Shown here in pieces: positions 45,646-54,615 of a stretch of 64,000 bases of DNA; the stretch's first letter is position 1, and each line of letters starts with the position of its first letter. This DNA is from Verrucomicrobiota bacterium (lineage in GTDB: Bacteria > Verrucomicrobiota > Verrucomicrobiia > Opitutales > Opitutaceae). Location of the stretch: assembly GCA_023391285.1 (NCBI GenBank), contig JAEWBF010000039.1:186001-250000 (forward strand), written 5' to 3'. The notes below the pieces were generated by a model, which saw only the letters and a program-made list of their open reading frames with translations, made no database searches and was not told the DNA's origin. The translations under genes and the position numbers were made by a program.

Positions 45646-46872
45646 ATGGCTGATCAGGGTGTCGCTCTACCGTCCGAGAATATTCCGCCGTCTTCGTCGT
45701 CGGCCGAGACCACGGCGCTGCCCGTTATCCTCGCGCTCAGCGTTTCGCATCTGCTCAACGACACGATTCAAGCCATCATCCCCTCGATCTATCCGCTGCT
45801 GAAGGAGACTCACGCGCTCACCTTCACCCAAATCGGCCTCATCACGTTTGCGTCACAGCTCGTCGCATCGCTGCTCCAACCGCTGGTGGGTCTCTACACC
45901 GACCGACGCCCTTTGCCCTACTCTCTCGCGATCGGCATGGCGGTGACACTCGTCGGCCTGATCGCACTCGCATTTGCAGCGAATTATCCCGCGATCCTGA
46001 TTTCAGCGATGCTCGTCGGCGTCGGTTCTTCGGTGTTTCATCCCGAAGCTTCACGCCTGGCGCATCTCGCCGCCGGGCGCCGTCGCGGTTTCGCTCAGTC
46101 GGTTTTCCAAGTCGGCGGCAACGTCGGCACCTCGCTCGGGCCGCTCGCCGCCGCGGCCGTCATCGTGCCCCGCGGACAGATCTCGATTCTCTGGTTCACT
46201 GCTCTCGCTGGACTCGGTATCGCCGTGCTCGCCCGCGTCGGCCGGTGGTATGCCGAACATCTTGCGTTGCGCGCGACTCGCCGGGCCGCCGCGAAAAGCG
46301 ACATTCCTCCGCTCTCCCGCGCGCAAATCCGTTGGTCGATCGCGATCCTCGTCGTCCTGATCTTTTCGAAATACTTCTACCTCGTTTCGTTCACGAACTA
46401 TTACACGTTCTACCTCATCGAACGCTTCGGCGTGTCCGTCCAAGCCGCGCAACTACAGTTGTTCGTCTTCCTGTTCGCCGTCGCCGCGGGCACGATTCTC
46501 GGCGGCCCGCTGGGCGATCGCTTCGGCCGAAAATACGTGATCTGGTTCTCGATTCTCGGAGTGGCACCCTTCTCCCTGATCCTGCCGCATGTGTCGCTCG
46601 TCCCCACCATCGTGCTCAGTGCTATCGCCGGCGCGGTTCTCGCTTCCGCCTTTTCGGCCATCTTGGTTTACGCCCAGGAACTCGTGCCGGGTCGCGTAGG
46701 ACTTATCGCCGGACTTTTCTTCGGAGTCGCGTTCGGCGTCAGCGGGATCGCTTCGGCCGTGCTCGGGCGGGTGGCAGATCGAATTGGGATCATCGAGGTT
46801 TTCTTCCTCTGCGGCTTTCTGCCGTTGCTCGGCATCGTCACCGTCTTTCTGCCCAACCTGCGACGACGATAG
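45646..46872 (+). CDS. MFS transporter of the fosmidomycin-resistance (Fsr) type
   Basis: The 408-residue protein has about 12 membrane spans. It contains the MFS motif region LVASLLQPLVGLYTDRRP after the second span and the strongly conserved Fsr segment GVGSSVFHPEASRLAHLAAG, followed by GFAQSVFQVGGNVGTSLGPL. Fsr relatives export fosmidomycin and related compounds by proton antiport. The gene could equally export an unrelated small molecule. It stands alone with a ~230-base upstream gap holding the REP-like pair. Confidence 0.88.
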   Translation: MADQGVALPSENIPPSSSSAETTALPVILALSVSHLLNDTIQAIIPSIYPLLKETHALTFTQIGLITFASQLVASLLQPLVGLYTDRRPLPYSLAIGMAVTLVGLIALAFAANYPAILISAMLVGVGSSVFHPEASRLAHLAAGRRRGFAQSVFQVGGNVGTSLGPLAAAAVIVPRGQISILWFTALAGLGIAVLARVGRWYAEHLALRATRRAAAKSDIPPLSRAQIRWSIAILVVLIFSKYFYLVSFTNYYTFYLIERFGVSVQAAQLQLFVFLFAVAAGTILGGPLGDRFGRKYVIWFSILGVAPFSLILPHVSLVPTIVLSAIAGAVLASAFSAILVYAQELVPGRVGLIAGLFFGVAFGVSGIASAVLGRVADRIGIIEVFFLCGFLPLLGIVTVFLPNLRRR

Positions 46873-46990
46873 CGCGGGGGCGAGTGCCGCCTCTGAGCGT
46901 TTTGCCGACCGGCCGGCCAGCACGTTTCTCGCTTCCGATCCACGGTAGTTTTCCGGTCCGGGCGGTCAGGGTGCGTTCACGGAACTCTCC

Positions 46991-46999
46991 TGATATGAT
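46991..46999 (+). promoter_or_regulatory. Probable extended -10 promoter of the PEP-CTERM gene
   Basis: TGATATGAT matches an extended -10 element (TGnTATGAT); no good -35 lies 16-18 bases upstream. Transcription would begin about 75 bases before the ATG at 47080. The rest of the 208-base gap shows no other obvious feature. Confidence 0.4.
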
Positions 47000-47079
47000 C
47001 GCGCAAGTGGCGACGCCTCCGGTTGCACGCGCATTTCTGCTCGTGTGCGGGAATCCAGCCACTCCGAACCAAAGCAGTC

Positions 47080-47868
47080 ATGAAACTCAATCGTAGCACG
47101 CTCTTCCCGTCGTTGCTGGGCCTCGTCCTGGCAACGTCTGCGCACGCCCAACTCATCCGGATCGCCTCCGGTGATTTCACCCCCGAAGCCTCGGTCATCA
47201 CGTTTAGCGAAGTCGCCTTCGGCACGGTTAACCCGCAATTCACGGTGGCCACCGCCACGCTTGGCTCAGTCGACGTGAGTTTCGCGAGTCACTTCAACGG
47301 CCAATCCCGTTCCGGTGGCGCGGTCGTCACCTTGACCGGCAGCCCGACGGGACCGCTCTCGCTTAATCTCGGCTCAGGTTCCGTCTTCATCACCAACGAC
47401 GGCGCCAATCCCACTTCTCCGGTTTTGAGCGGTTCGCCGACCTTCAATGGACCCATTTCCGTTTTCTTCTCCAAGCCGGTCGCAGCCGTCGGTCTCGATG
47501 GCGGCTATTTCAACGCCATCGGCGGCACGTCAATCGAAGCGTTCAGCGCCTCCGGTGCTTCCCTCGGGATCGTGCAGAACGAAGCCTTGGGGATCGAGTT
47601 CTTCGGTCTCGCCGATGCGAGCGGCGACAGCGTCATTTCCGGCATTTCTTTTTATATCACGGGGCCTGAGCCGGCGGGCTTCGCGATCGACAATCTGACC
47701 TTCGGCAGCGCCGAGGAAGTCACCTTGCCCGGCGGCGGTGGCGGCGGCTTCACGCCGGTGCCCGAACCGTCAACCTATGCCGCCTTTGCCGCGGCAGGTC
47801 TCATCTTCGCCGTTGCGGGCCGGCGGTTGCGTTCGCGCGCAAACGCTGCCGCAGCGGTTGCAGCCTGA
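47080..47868 (+). CDS. PEP-CTERM exosortase-sorted secreted protein
   Basis: The 262-residue protein has a signal peptide (SLLGLVLATSAHAQ), a beta-rich body and a C-terminal PEP-CTERM sorting signal: VPEPSTYAAFAAAGLIF, a membrane segment and the basic cluster AGRRLRSRAN. PEP-CTERM proteins are handled by exosortase (EpsH) and usually belong to the extracellular polysaccharide matrix. Exosortase is not in the window. The ATG at 47080 gives the signal peptide at the N-terminus. A strong terminator follows. Confidence 0.9.
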   Translation: MKLNRSTLFPSLLGLVLATSAHAQLIRIASGDFTPEASVITFSEVAFGTVNPQFTVATATLGSVDVSFASHFNGQSRSGGAVVTLTGSPTGPLSLNLGSGSVFITNDGANPTSPVLSGSPTFNGPISVFFSKPVAAVGLDGGYFNAIGGTSIEAFSASGASLGIVQNEALGIEFFGLADASGDSVISGISFYITGPEPAGFAIDNLTFGSAEEVTLPGGGGGGFTPVPEPSTYAAFAAAGLIFAVAGRRLRSRANAAAAVAA

Positions 47869-47891
47869 TCCTTGCCATCTCGCTGTCATGG

Positions 47892-47923
47892 ACGCGACAC
47901 CCCCTCCCGGGGTGTCGCGTTTC
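47892..47923 (+). terminator. Rho-independent terminator after the PEP-CTERM gene
   Basis: A perfect 12-bp stem ACGCGACACCCC/GGGGTGTCGCGT (47892-47903 and 47909-47920) has the loop CTCCC, and the 3' arm runs into a short T tract. Confidence 0.85.
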
Positions 47924-47958
47924 CGTTTAGAGCATTTCAACGAGAACTGTAGCCGATT

Positions 47959-48026
47959 GTAGGAGCCCGCTTGCGGGCGATGCCTTCTCGTTCGAACCGC
48001 GAAATCGCCTGCAAGCAGGCTACTAC
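47959..48026. repeat. REP-like doublet (GTAGGAGCCCGCTTGCGGGC family)
   Basis: TGTAGGAGCCCGCTTGCGGG with CGATG (47959-47983) faces an inverted, imperfect partner AATCGCCTGCAAGCAGGCTA (48003-48022 on the plus strand), whose reverse complement is TAGCCTGCTTGCAGGCGATT. The two units read toward each other, like a BIME. It lies in the gap before the convergent histidine kinase gene. Confidence 0.6.
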
Positions 48027-48105
48027 TTCCCGGAGAGAACCGGCTATCACACTGTTTGAATCGCTGCAGTGGAAGCGCGCCGTCACCCGACGCGTTTGCA
48101 GAGGT

Positions 48106-49953
48106 TCACGCTTCCCGTGCGGTCATCATCGCGATCGGCAGCGCCACGAAGAACGTCGCACCTTTGTCGACTTCACCCTGGGCCCACGCGCGGCCGCCGT
48201 GACGGTGGATGATGCGCTGAACGTTGGCCAAGCCCACGCCGGTCCCTTCGAACTCGCTTTCCGAATGCAGGCGCTGAAAAACCCCGAACAAGCGATCCTT
48301 GTATTTCGGGTTAAATCCGGCGCCGTTGTCGCGCACGAAGATCGTCACGTCGCGTTCCGAGATTTCGGATCCGATTGCGATCACGGCCTCGCTTCGGTTG
48401 CGCGTGTATTTCACGGCATTGCCGATCAAGTTGGCGAACACCTGGTGCATCATCGCCACGTCCACCCTCATCTCCGGCAATGGGCCAATTTGCCACGCGA
48501 TCGAACGCCCGGCGATCTCGCCGCTCATCTGACGACGGACTTCCTCGACCAAACCGGATAATCTTACCGGCACGAAATTGAGATCGGCCCGGCCGTGTCG
48601 GGAAAAACTCAACAGATCGTCGATGAGCCGGCCCATGCGTTTGGCCGCGTCGGTGATCACTTGGACATAGCGCCGGCCTTTTTCGTCCAGCACTCCTTCC
48701 GCGTGCGCCGCGAGCATGCTGGCAAAGCCGTCGATGTGACGCAGCGGCGCGCGCAGGTCGTGGGAAACTGAATACGAAAACGCCTCGAGCTCCTTGTTCG
48801 CGCTCTCGAGCTGCTTGGTGCGCTCTTCGACCCGCCGCTCCAATTGCTGCGTCAACGCCTGCAGCTCCTCCTGCGCGCGCTTGCGATCCGTGATGTCGGT
48901 GATGAAGGCGCAAAACGTCACCACGCCGCCGGAGACGAGCGGCTTGATCGAGACTTCGACCGAGATCGGGCTGCCGTCACGCCGCTGCGCCGTCGCTTCC
49001 ACGATGCCGCCGTCCTCGATCCCTTCTTCGCTCGACGGCAGATAACGTTTCATGCCGCGCGCTTCCGGCCGCTCGACCAACGGCGGCAGCACCACGCTCA
49101 AGTCGAGGCCCAACGCATCGCCTCGCGAGCGGCCGAACATTTTTTCGGCGCGTGCGTTCCAATCGATGATGCGCCCACGATCGTCGGTCACGATCACCGC
49201 GCTCAGCGACGAGTTCAGCACGGCCCGCAATCGCGTCTCGCTTTCACGCAGCGCTCGATCCTGGGCATGGATCTGCGCCAGCATTTCGTTGAAGGCGTCG
49301 GTCAACAACCCGACTTCGTCCGTGCCGTGCTTCACCGCGCGGACCGAGAAATCCCGCCGTTCCGAGACGGCCCGCGCGGTTTGCGCCAGCGTCAGAATCG
49401 GCCGCGACACTTGCTGTTGGAGCCGTTGGGAAAAGACGACTGCCACGAGCAGCGACGTTCCGAGAACCAGGAGAACCAGGATGCCGTAGAGGCGAAATCG
49501 TTCGCGCAACGCTGACATGTCCGAATGCAGATACAGCACGCCGAGTTCGCGGTCGTTTTGTTGCACGGTTTGAAACAGCGACAAGCTCGACCATTTCACC
49601 TCGTGGCCGGGAGGTGCGGGCGCCGCCGGCAGCGCCGTGTCGGGCAGGTCGGCCGGATACCGGGCGAAAATCTCTCCCGATGCGGAATAGAGCGCCGCCA
49701 CCACGATCTGCCGCTCCGCGCGCAGTGCCGAAAGGATTTCTCGCGCATCCTCGGGATTGTCGAACGCCAGTGCGGCGGTGCTGTTGGCCGCAATGATCTG
49801 ACCCATGGTCGCCACGTTGGCGACGGCGTTGCGCCGATAACTCAAGATGTCGTAGGCGAAGAACGACGCGCACGTGAACAGCAACGTCGCGCCCGTGGTG
49901 AGCAGAATGATCACCATGAGTTTTTTTCGAATGGGCGTATCGCGCAGTGCCAT
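48106..49953 (-). CDS. Sensor histidine kinase with periplasmic loop, HAMP and PAS
   Basis: The 615-residue protein has two membrane spans (residues ~12-33 and ~155-175) around a ~120-residue periplasmic loop of CHASE8-like character. Then come a HAMP domain, a coiled linker, a PAS domain (RAVLNSSLSAVIVTDDRGRI), HisKA with His398 (YSVSHDLRAPLRH) and an ATPase domain (NLIGNAVKYT, DNGAGFN, GTGVGLANVQ). No receiver is attached and no response regulator lies alongside. It is 4 bases downstream of a YfiR-like gene, which likely delivers its input. Confidence 0.92.
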   Translation of the reverse strand: MALRDTPIRKKLMVIILLTTGATLLFTCASFFAYDILSYRRNAVANVATMGQIIAANSTAALAFDNPEDAREILSALRAERQIVVAALYSASGEIFARYPADLPDTALPAAPAPPGHEVKWSSLSLFQTVQQNDRELGVLYLHSDMSALRERFRLYGILVLLVLGTSLLVAVVFSQRLQQQVSRPILTLAQTARAVSERRDFSVRAVKHGTDEVGLLTDAFNEMLAQIHAQDRALRESETRLRAVLNSSLSAVIVTDDRGRIIDWNARAEKMFGRSRGDALGLDLSVVLPPLVERPEARGMKRYLPSSEEGIEDGGIVEATAQRRDGSPISVEVSIKPLVSGGVVTFCAFITDITDRKRAQEELQALTQQLERRVEERTKQLESANKELEAFSYSVSHDLRAPLRHIDGFASMLAAHAEGVLDEKGRRYVQVITDAAKRMGRLIDDLLSFSRHGRADLNFVPVRLSGLVEEVRRQMSGEIAGRSIAWQIGPLPEMRVDVAMMHQVFANLIGNAVKYTRNRSEAVIAIGSEISERDVTIFVRDNGAGFNPKYKDRLFGVFQRLHSESEFEGTGVGLANVQRIIHRHGGRAWAQGEVDKGATFFVALPIAMMTAREA

Positions 49954-49957
49954 GGTG

Positions 49958-50557
49958 TTACTCCCGTTGCGAAATCGTCACCGTTTCAGCCGATCGCAGA
50001 AGCTTCGAACTGATCGTGAGTCCGGCTTCCTTGGCGGCATCGAGGTTGATCCGCAGCCGCACGCGATTTCGCTCCATGACGAACCACACGATTGCGCCCT
50101 GTCGCGCATACGCTTCCCAGTCGCACACCGTCAGCACGCTTTGGCCGCTTAGGCGCGCCACGATCCGATCGAGGTGCCGGCCTTCGGACCCGCTGACGAA
50201 GAGCACGTGGCATTGGCCCAATTCCTCGACCGTGCGATAGCGCTGCACCATCAGCGGCCGGCCGTTCGCTCGCTCCCCTCGCACCAGATCGTCGAGAAAC
50301 GAACCGAAAGGGTCCAAGCCGAGCACCGCGATGATCAACGGACTTTCCGCCGTCTGAAAACTCGCGGGCGGCCAGTCGACGAACTGCGCGAAGTTGTAGA
50401 GGAACGCCGCCTTGATCTGAAATTCACGCGAAGGCGTTCCGTCCACTGCGCCCAAGACGTTGGACGCAAGAAGCAATCCCGCCGCCGCGCAAAGCTGCAG
50501 CCAGCTGCGCAGCGGACGAACCCAGCTGAAGCGGGACAGGACTCCGATTCGCGCCAT
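49958..50557 (-). CDS. YfiR/DUF4154-family periplasmic protein
   Basis: The 199-residue protein has a signal peptide (WLQLCAAAGLLLASNVLG) and the DUF4154 core beginning EFQIKAAFLYNFAQFVDWP, with HVLFVSGSEGR and a single Cys in VLTVCDWE. YfiR represses the diguanylate cyclase YfiN through a periplasmic interface and responds to redox conditions. Here the cognate gene downstream is a histidine kinase instead. The ATG at 50557 follows AAGGGC, a plausible ribosome-binding sequence. Confidence 0.85.
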   Translation of the reverse strand: MARIGVLSRFSWVRPLRSWLQLCAAAGLLLASNVLGAVDGTPSREFQIKAAFLYNFAQFVDWPPASFQTAESPLIIAVLGLDPFGSFLDDLVRGERANGRPLMVQRYRTVEELGQCHVLFVSGSEGRHLDRIVARLSGQSVLTVCDWEAYARQGAIVWFVMERNRVRLRINLDAAKEAGLTISSKLLRSAETVTISQRE

Positions 50558-50741
50558 AGGATAGCCCTTCATGACTGCCACCGGTGACCGTCAGCTCCAA
50601 GGGCCAAAACGCAACTGGAGGTAAAAATCGTGTATATCCCCGACCGCAAAATCGCTAGCCGAACCGATAGCTATCCAACAGGTTGCAAGTTCCGAGCATC
50701 CAACGGCGCGGACGAACAGTCCCCGCGGAATGCTCGAAGAA

Positions 50742-52691
50742 TCAAGCCTCGGCGCGCGCCTTCGCGTCGGCCTCAATCGCTTTGCTGAGGCGATCGAGCG
50801 TGTTGCGCACCCGGGATTTCACCGCCGATAACGCGCCGGCGTCCGCCGCTTTCTCATTGGCGAAAAGATAGAACTTCATCTTCGGCTCTGTGCCGCTTCC
50901 ACGCGCGGCGAAGGAGTATCCATTATCCAACGTCACGAAGTAGAGATCCTGTTTCGGAATCAGTTCGTTGTCCGCGTCGCGAATATCCTGCCGTCCGAAA
51001 TCTTCGAACTTGGTCACTTTCGTGTCGCCGAACTCCGTCGGCGGCGACGAGCGATACGTGTCGAGAATGCGGCGGATCTTCGCGTTCCCGCTCGCGCCTT
51101 CGTAGTAGAGATTGATGGTCCCTTCGAGGTAGAAGCCGTGTTTGAGGAAGATTTCGTCGAGGTATTCGGGCATGGTGAGGCCGCGGCTTTTCACCCACGC
51201 GCAAACCTCGGCGAACATCAGGCACGCGGCGTTGCCGTCCTTGTCGCGCACGTAGTCGTTCGGCAGATACCCGTAGCTTTCCTCGCAGCCGAACGCGTAA
51301 AACGTGCTGTGCTGCTGCAGCAGTTTCACCCGCTGTTCGAACGGCGTGGCGTCATAGTCGAAACCCGGTCCCATCGCGGCACGGAGTTTCTCCTCATAGG
51401 CACGCATCTTCGCGGCGATCCATTTGAAGCCGGTCAGCGTCTTGATGACTTTCACGCCATGCGCGCGCCCAATCGTGTCCTGCAATTGCGAGGTCACGTA
51501 GGTGTTGATGATGCAAACGCGGTCGGAGCCTTTTTGCGGAATCCAGCCGAGCTCCTTGAACTTCGTCAGACGATAATCCGTCAGCAGCGCTCCGATTTGG
51601 TTGCCCGTGAGCAGTTCGAGCCGGCCTTCCTTGTTGCGCACGGCGCAGCCCATGCGGTCGCAATCCGGGTCGGTCGCGAGCACCACATCGGCCCCGGATT
51701 TTTCGGCCAACGCCACGGCGCGCGCGAGCGCCTCCGAGTTTTCAGGATTCGGTGATTTCACCGTCGGAAAACGCCCGTCGAACGCCAATTGCTCGGGGAC
51801 TGCTTCCACGTCGCAGCCGGCCGTCTTCAACAGCGGCAGGGATTGCACCGCGCCGGTGCCGTGGATGTTGGTGAACACCACCTTCAAAGTCGTTTTGGCG
51901 AACACCGACGGGTCGATGGCGGCGGTCCGCGCGACCGCGAAATAGGCCGCATCTGCGTCGGCGCCGAGCGTCGTGACGCCTTCGAGGTTCGTCGTCACGT
52001 AATCTGCGAGCTCCGCGAGCGGCACGGCGTTCACTTCGGAGACGATGCCTTTGTCGTGCGGCGGCACCACCTGCGCGCCGTCGTCGAAGTAGGCTTTGAA
52101 TCCGTTGTCGTGCGGCGGATTGTGGCTGGCCGTGATGACTGCGCCCGCATGCGCCTTCAACCAACGCAGGCTAAAGCTTAGTTGCGGCGTCGAGCGAGGT
52201 CCGTCGAAAATAAAGGCTTCGCCGCCCAGTCGCGTCCACGTCGACGCCGCAAGTTCGCAGAAATGCCGCGAGAAATGTCGGACATCATGCGCGACCACGA
52301 GCCGCGGCTTCGCTTTTTCGCCGCGCGATCCCAGGAACTTGCTCGTATAACGATAGAGCCCGATCGTCGCGCGAATGAGCGTGAAATCGTTCAGCATGTT
52401 GCTGCCGATCGCCGCGTGCGCCGGGGATCCCGTCGCGCTCAACGTGCCGGTCTCGGACGGCGCGGCGACCACGCCGATCGTCCGGCCCCGCATGCCGCCG
52501 GTGCCAAATTCGAGATAGCGATAGAAACGATCATTCAACTCGCTCCATGCTTCCTGGGCGGCGAGTTCCTCGATGCTGGCATGCGCCCAGGTGGGGAGCG
52601 GCGCGGCGAGGAAGCTCGCGATGTTCTCGGCCGAGGTCGGCAGCAGTTTGTCCGCGCGCGCGGCAGCTTGAATGCGATCGAGTGTGGTCAT
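50742..52691 (-). CDS. Phosphoglucomutase/phosphomannomutase-family enzyme
   Basis: The 649-residue protein has the four alpha-phosphohexomutase motifs: the phosphoserine loop TASHNPPHDNG (Ser189), the metal loop ATDPDCDRMGC, the sugar-binding GCEESYGYLPNDY and the C-terminal phosphate-binding loop RGSGTEPKMKFY. Its length (~650) fits PgcA-like enzymes. It interconverts hexose 1- and 6-phosphates, feeding UDP-sugar synthesis. The UDP-sugar pyrophosphorylase-like gene precedes it on the same strand (59 bases), which supports a joint role. The ATG at 52691 is the first one consistent with family starts. Confidence 0.9.
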   Translation of the reverse strand: MTTLDRIQAAARADKLLPTSAENIASFLAAPLPTWAHASIEELAAQEAWSELNDRFYRYLEFGTGGMRGRTIGVVAAPSETGTLSATGSPAHAAIGSNMLNDFTLIRATIGLYRYTSKFLGSRGEKAKPRLVVAHDVRHFSRHFCELAASTWTRLGGEAFIFDGPRSTPQLSFSLRWLKAHAGAVITASHNPPHDNGFKAYFDDGAQVVPPHDKGIVSEVNAVPLAELADYVTTNLEGVTTLGADADAAYFAVARTAAIDPSVFAKTTLKVVFTNIHGTGAVQSLPLLKTAGCDVEAVPEQLAFDGRFPTVKSPNPENSEALARAVALAEKSGADVVLATDPDCDRMGCAVRNKEGRLELLTGNQIGALLTDYRLTKFKELGWIPQKGSDRVCIINTYVTSQLQDTIGRAHGVKVIKTLTGFKWIAAKMRAYEEKLRAAMGPGFDYDATPFEQRVKLLQQHSTFYAFGCEESYGYLPNDYVRDKDGNAACLMFAEVCAWVKSRGLTMPEYLDEIFLKHGFYLEGTINLYYEGASGNAKIRRILDTYRSSPPTEFGDTKVTKFEDFGRQDIRDADNELIPKQDLYFVTLDNGYSFAARGSGTEPKMKFYLFANEKAADAGALSAVKSRVRNTLDRLSKAIEADAKARAEA

Positions 52692-52750
52692 GGAGAGAAG
52701 CGAATCAGTCTGCCACCGCGCGGCCGTCAGGACAGCGCGGCCGGTCGGGA

Positions 52751-54175
52751 TCATTCGAGATAAAGCCCGTCACGGATCTCGGGCTTGGGCGACAATTTTT
52801 TCCAACTGTCTGCGAACGATGCCTCATCGTATCCGAAGAGCGGCGACACCTCGAAGGTGATGGATGGCAATCCGGTCGAATCCGTTGCGACCTCCGCTCC
52901 ATTCTCGCGCAGCCAGCGGGTGTATTGGCGGAGCTGATCCTCGCGCGAGGTCTTCGGCGAATCGACGCCTTCGGCGTTCTTGACGGGGGAGAAGTCGTCC
53001 GCGCGGCGCGTTTCGATGACGACTGGATTTTTCGCAAACGGCAGCGCATCGAATACGAACATCTCGAACTTCACGCCATTCGGCTTCTCGGGTTTCACCG
53101 CCTCGCCCTGGGTATCGATGGTCGGAATCTTTTTGTCCGCGCGATGAAACGGCAGCGCGAGATCCGAGCCCGCGCGGGCCATCCGCCGGATAAATTCGCG
53201 ATCGAGCACGTGGATGGCGATGCTGCCGGCGATATAGCGGAGCTTTCCGTTCGGATCGGTTTCCCTCTGCATCGCCATCGGCAGATCGGAATACTCGACC
53301 ACGACGAGCCGGCCGTTCTGCACACAGAAGTGTCCGAGTTTTTCCTCCGGATACGCTTTCGGCACCATCTTGCTCGACATTTCGGAGCCGCGCCGGATGT
53401 GCCAGCCGATGAAGGCAGGGTCGATGCAACGCACGAGCGGATTGTCGACTTGGAAGTAGCTGAGCACGTCAACGCCTTCGCTCTTCATCAGGTCGAGCGC
53501 GCCGCTGCGATCGAGCGCGCGAAGCGAACCGCCATGGCCGTCGGGCGACAAAGCCAGCGAGCCGGGCGTTTCCAGCAGGATGCGACCTTCGAAATCGACC
53601 GCCGGCATGCGGCCCTGGCGGAAGAAATGCACACGACCGCGATCCATGCCGAAGAATTTGTTTTCCTCGAAGAACGCTTCCGTGGCCGCGTGATTTTGGT
53701 GGCTCGTCATGATGAACCAATGCAGCGGCTTCCCGTAGCGTTGGCCGGCGGCGCGAAGCTTTTCGGCGAAGACTTGAAACAATGTTTTCTGCTTCAGGGG
53801 CGTAACGGGAAATGTTCCTTTCGGGCCGTTGTAACCGAGCCGCGTCCCCTGCCCGCCCGCGACGGTGAACGCGGCCACGCGACCGGCGCGCAGCGCTTCC
53901 TCGCCAGCCGCGCGAGCCGCCGTCCAATCGGCGGCATTGCCGCCGTTTTCCGGCAACGGTTCGTAAGGCGACGGCGCCAGCCCCTCGAGGTTCACTCCTG
54001 CCGCAGCGCCTTTGGCGAGCAGCGTTCGCGTGAGCCGGTCGATCTCGGCCAGATCGATTTCGGCGGCCTCTTCGAGCAGCCGCTGTTGCTGCGCCGCATC
54101 GAGGCGGTCGAAAAAGGCAAAGACCTGGCCTTGTCCGGCGCGTTTAAACGTATCGATCAGGGATTGCTGGGCCAT
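52751..54175 (-). CDS. UDP-N-acetylhexosamine/UDP-sugar pyrophosphorylase
   Basis: The 474-residue protein has the eukaryotic-type UDPGP nucleotidyltransferase signature FTVAGGQGTRLGYNGPKGTF near residue 110, then a helical linker and the QVDNPLVRCIDPAFIGWHI segment of UAP1-like enzymes. It transfers UMP from UTP to a sugar 1-phosphate (GlcNAc- or hexose-1-P). Its position before the phosphohexomutase gene fits a nucleotide-sugar route. The exact sugar cannot be decided. The ATG at 54175 gives MAQQSLIDTF and follows the ftsB-like stop by 16 bases. Confidence 0.87.
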   Translation of the reverse strand: MAQQSLIDTFKRAGQGQVFAFFDRLDAAQQQRLLEEAAEIDLAEIDRLTRTLLAKGAAAGVNLEGLAPSPYEPLPENGGNAADWTAARAAGEEALRAGRVAAFTVAGGQGTRLGYNGPKGTFPVTPLKQKTLFQVFAEKLRAAGQRYGKPLHWFIMTSHQNHAATEAFFEENKFFGMDRGRVHFFRQGRMPAVDFEGRILLETPGSLALSPDGHGGSLRALDRSGALDLMKSEGVDVLSYFQVDNPLVRCIDPAFIGWHIRRGSEMSSKMVPKAYPEEKLGHFCVQNGRLVVVEYSDLPMAMQRETDPNGKLRYIAGSIAIHVLDREFIRRMARAGSDLALPFHRADKKIPTIDTQGEAVKPEKPNGVKFEMFVFDALPFAKNPVVIETRRADDFSPVKNAEGVDSPKTSREDQLRQYTRWLRENGAEVATDSTGLPSITFEVSPLFGYDEASFADSWKKLSPKPEIRDGLYLE

Positions 54176-54191
54176 TGGCAAAAAGAAGGGA

Positions 54192-54473
54192 TTAGTCCTC
54201 GAAGCGGAAAATGAACTCGTCGGGCTTGGCATAACCGAGCCGGCGGCGGATCACCTTTTCGACGTAGACCGGATCGGTGCGCAGGCGTTCGAGGATTTTT
54301 TCCTGCTCACGCAGCCGCGCTTCGGCCTCGGCGAGCCGCCGTCGGTTTTCGGCCTCGATTCCGCGCAGGCGGTTATATTCCTCCCGCGCTTGGAGGAAAT
54401 ACACGCCCGACGCCGCGCCGATGGCGAGGAACACGATCAGATACAGCGCGATGACGAGGCGGCGGAGAAACAC
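54192..54473 (-). CDS. FtsB/DivIC-type septum formation initiator
   Basis: The 93-residue protein has one N-terminal membrane span (VIALYLIVFLAIGAASGVYF) followed by a coiled coil rich in Glu/Arg/Leu (RGIEAENRRRLAEAEARLRE) and a terminal YVEKVIRRRLGYAKPDE. This is the classic FtsB/DivIC plan, including the C-terminal RxxLGY(A/V)xPxE motif. It works in the divisome with FtsL and FtsQ. It is upstream of the nucleotide-sugar genes, so all three are probably transcribed from the divergent region 54474-54615. Confidence 0.9.
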   Translation of the reverse strand: MFLRRLVIALYLIVFLAIGAASGVYFLQAREEYNRLRGIEAENRRRLAEAEARLREQEKILERLRTDPVYVEKVIRRRLGYAKPDEFIFRFED

Positions 54474-54615
54474 GGCGAATCCGAGATGAACGGCACCGGC
54501 AACAAGCGCGCAAATCTTTTCCAGGCATCGTCCTGCGGCCGCGGAGATCGTCCCCGGCCCGAAGCCGGTTTTTTTCGTGCCTTTTCCTCCGACGAACGCA
54601 GCCTAAGCGTTTCGC

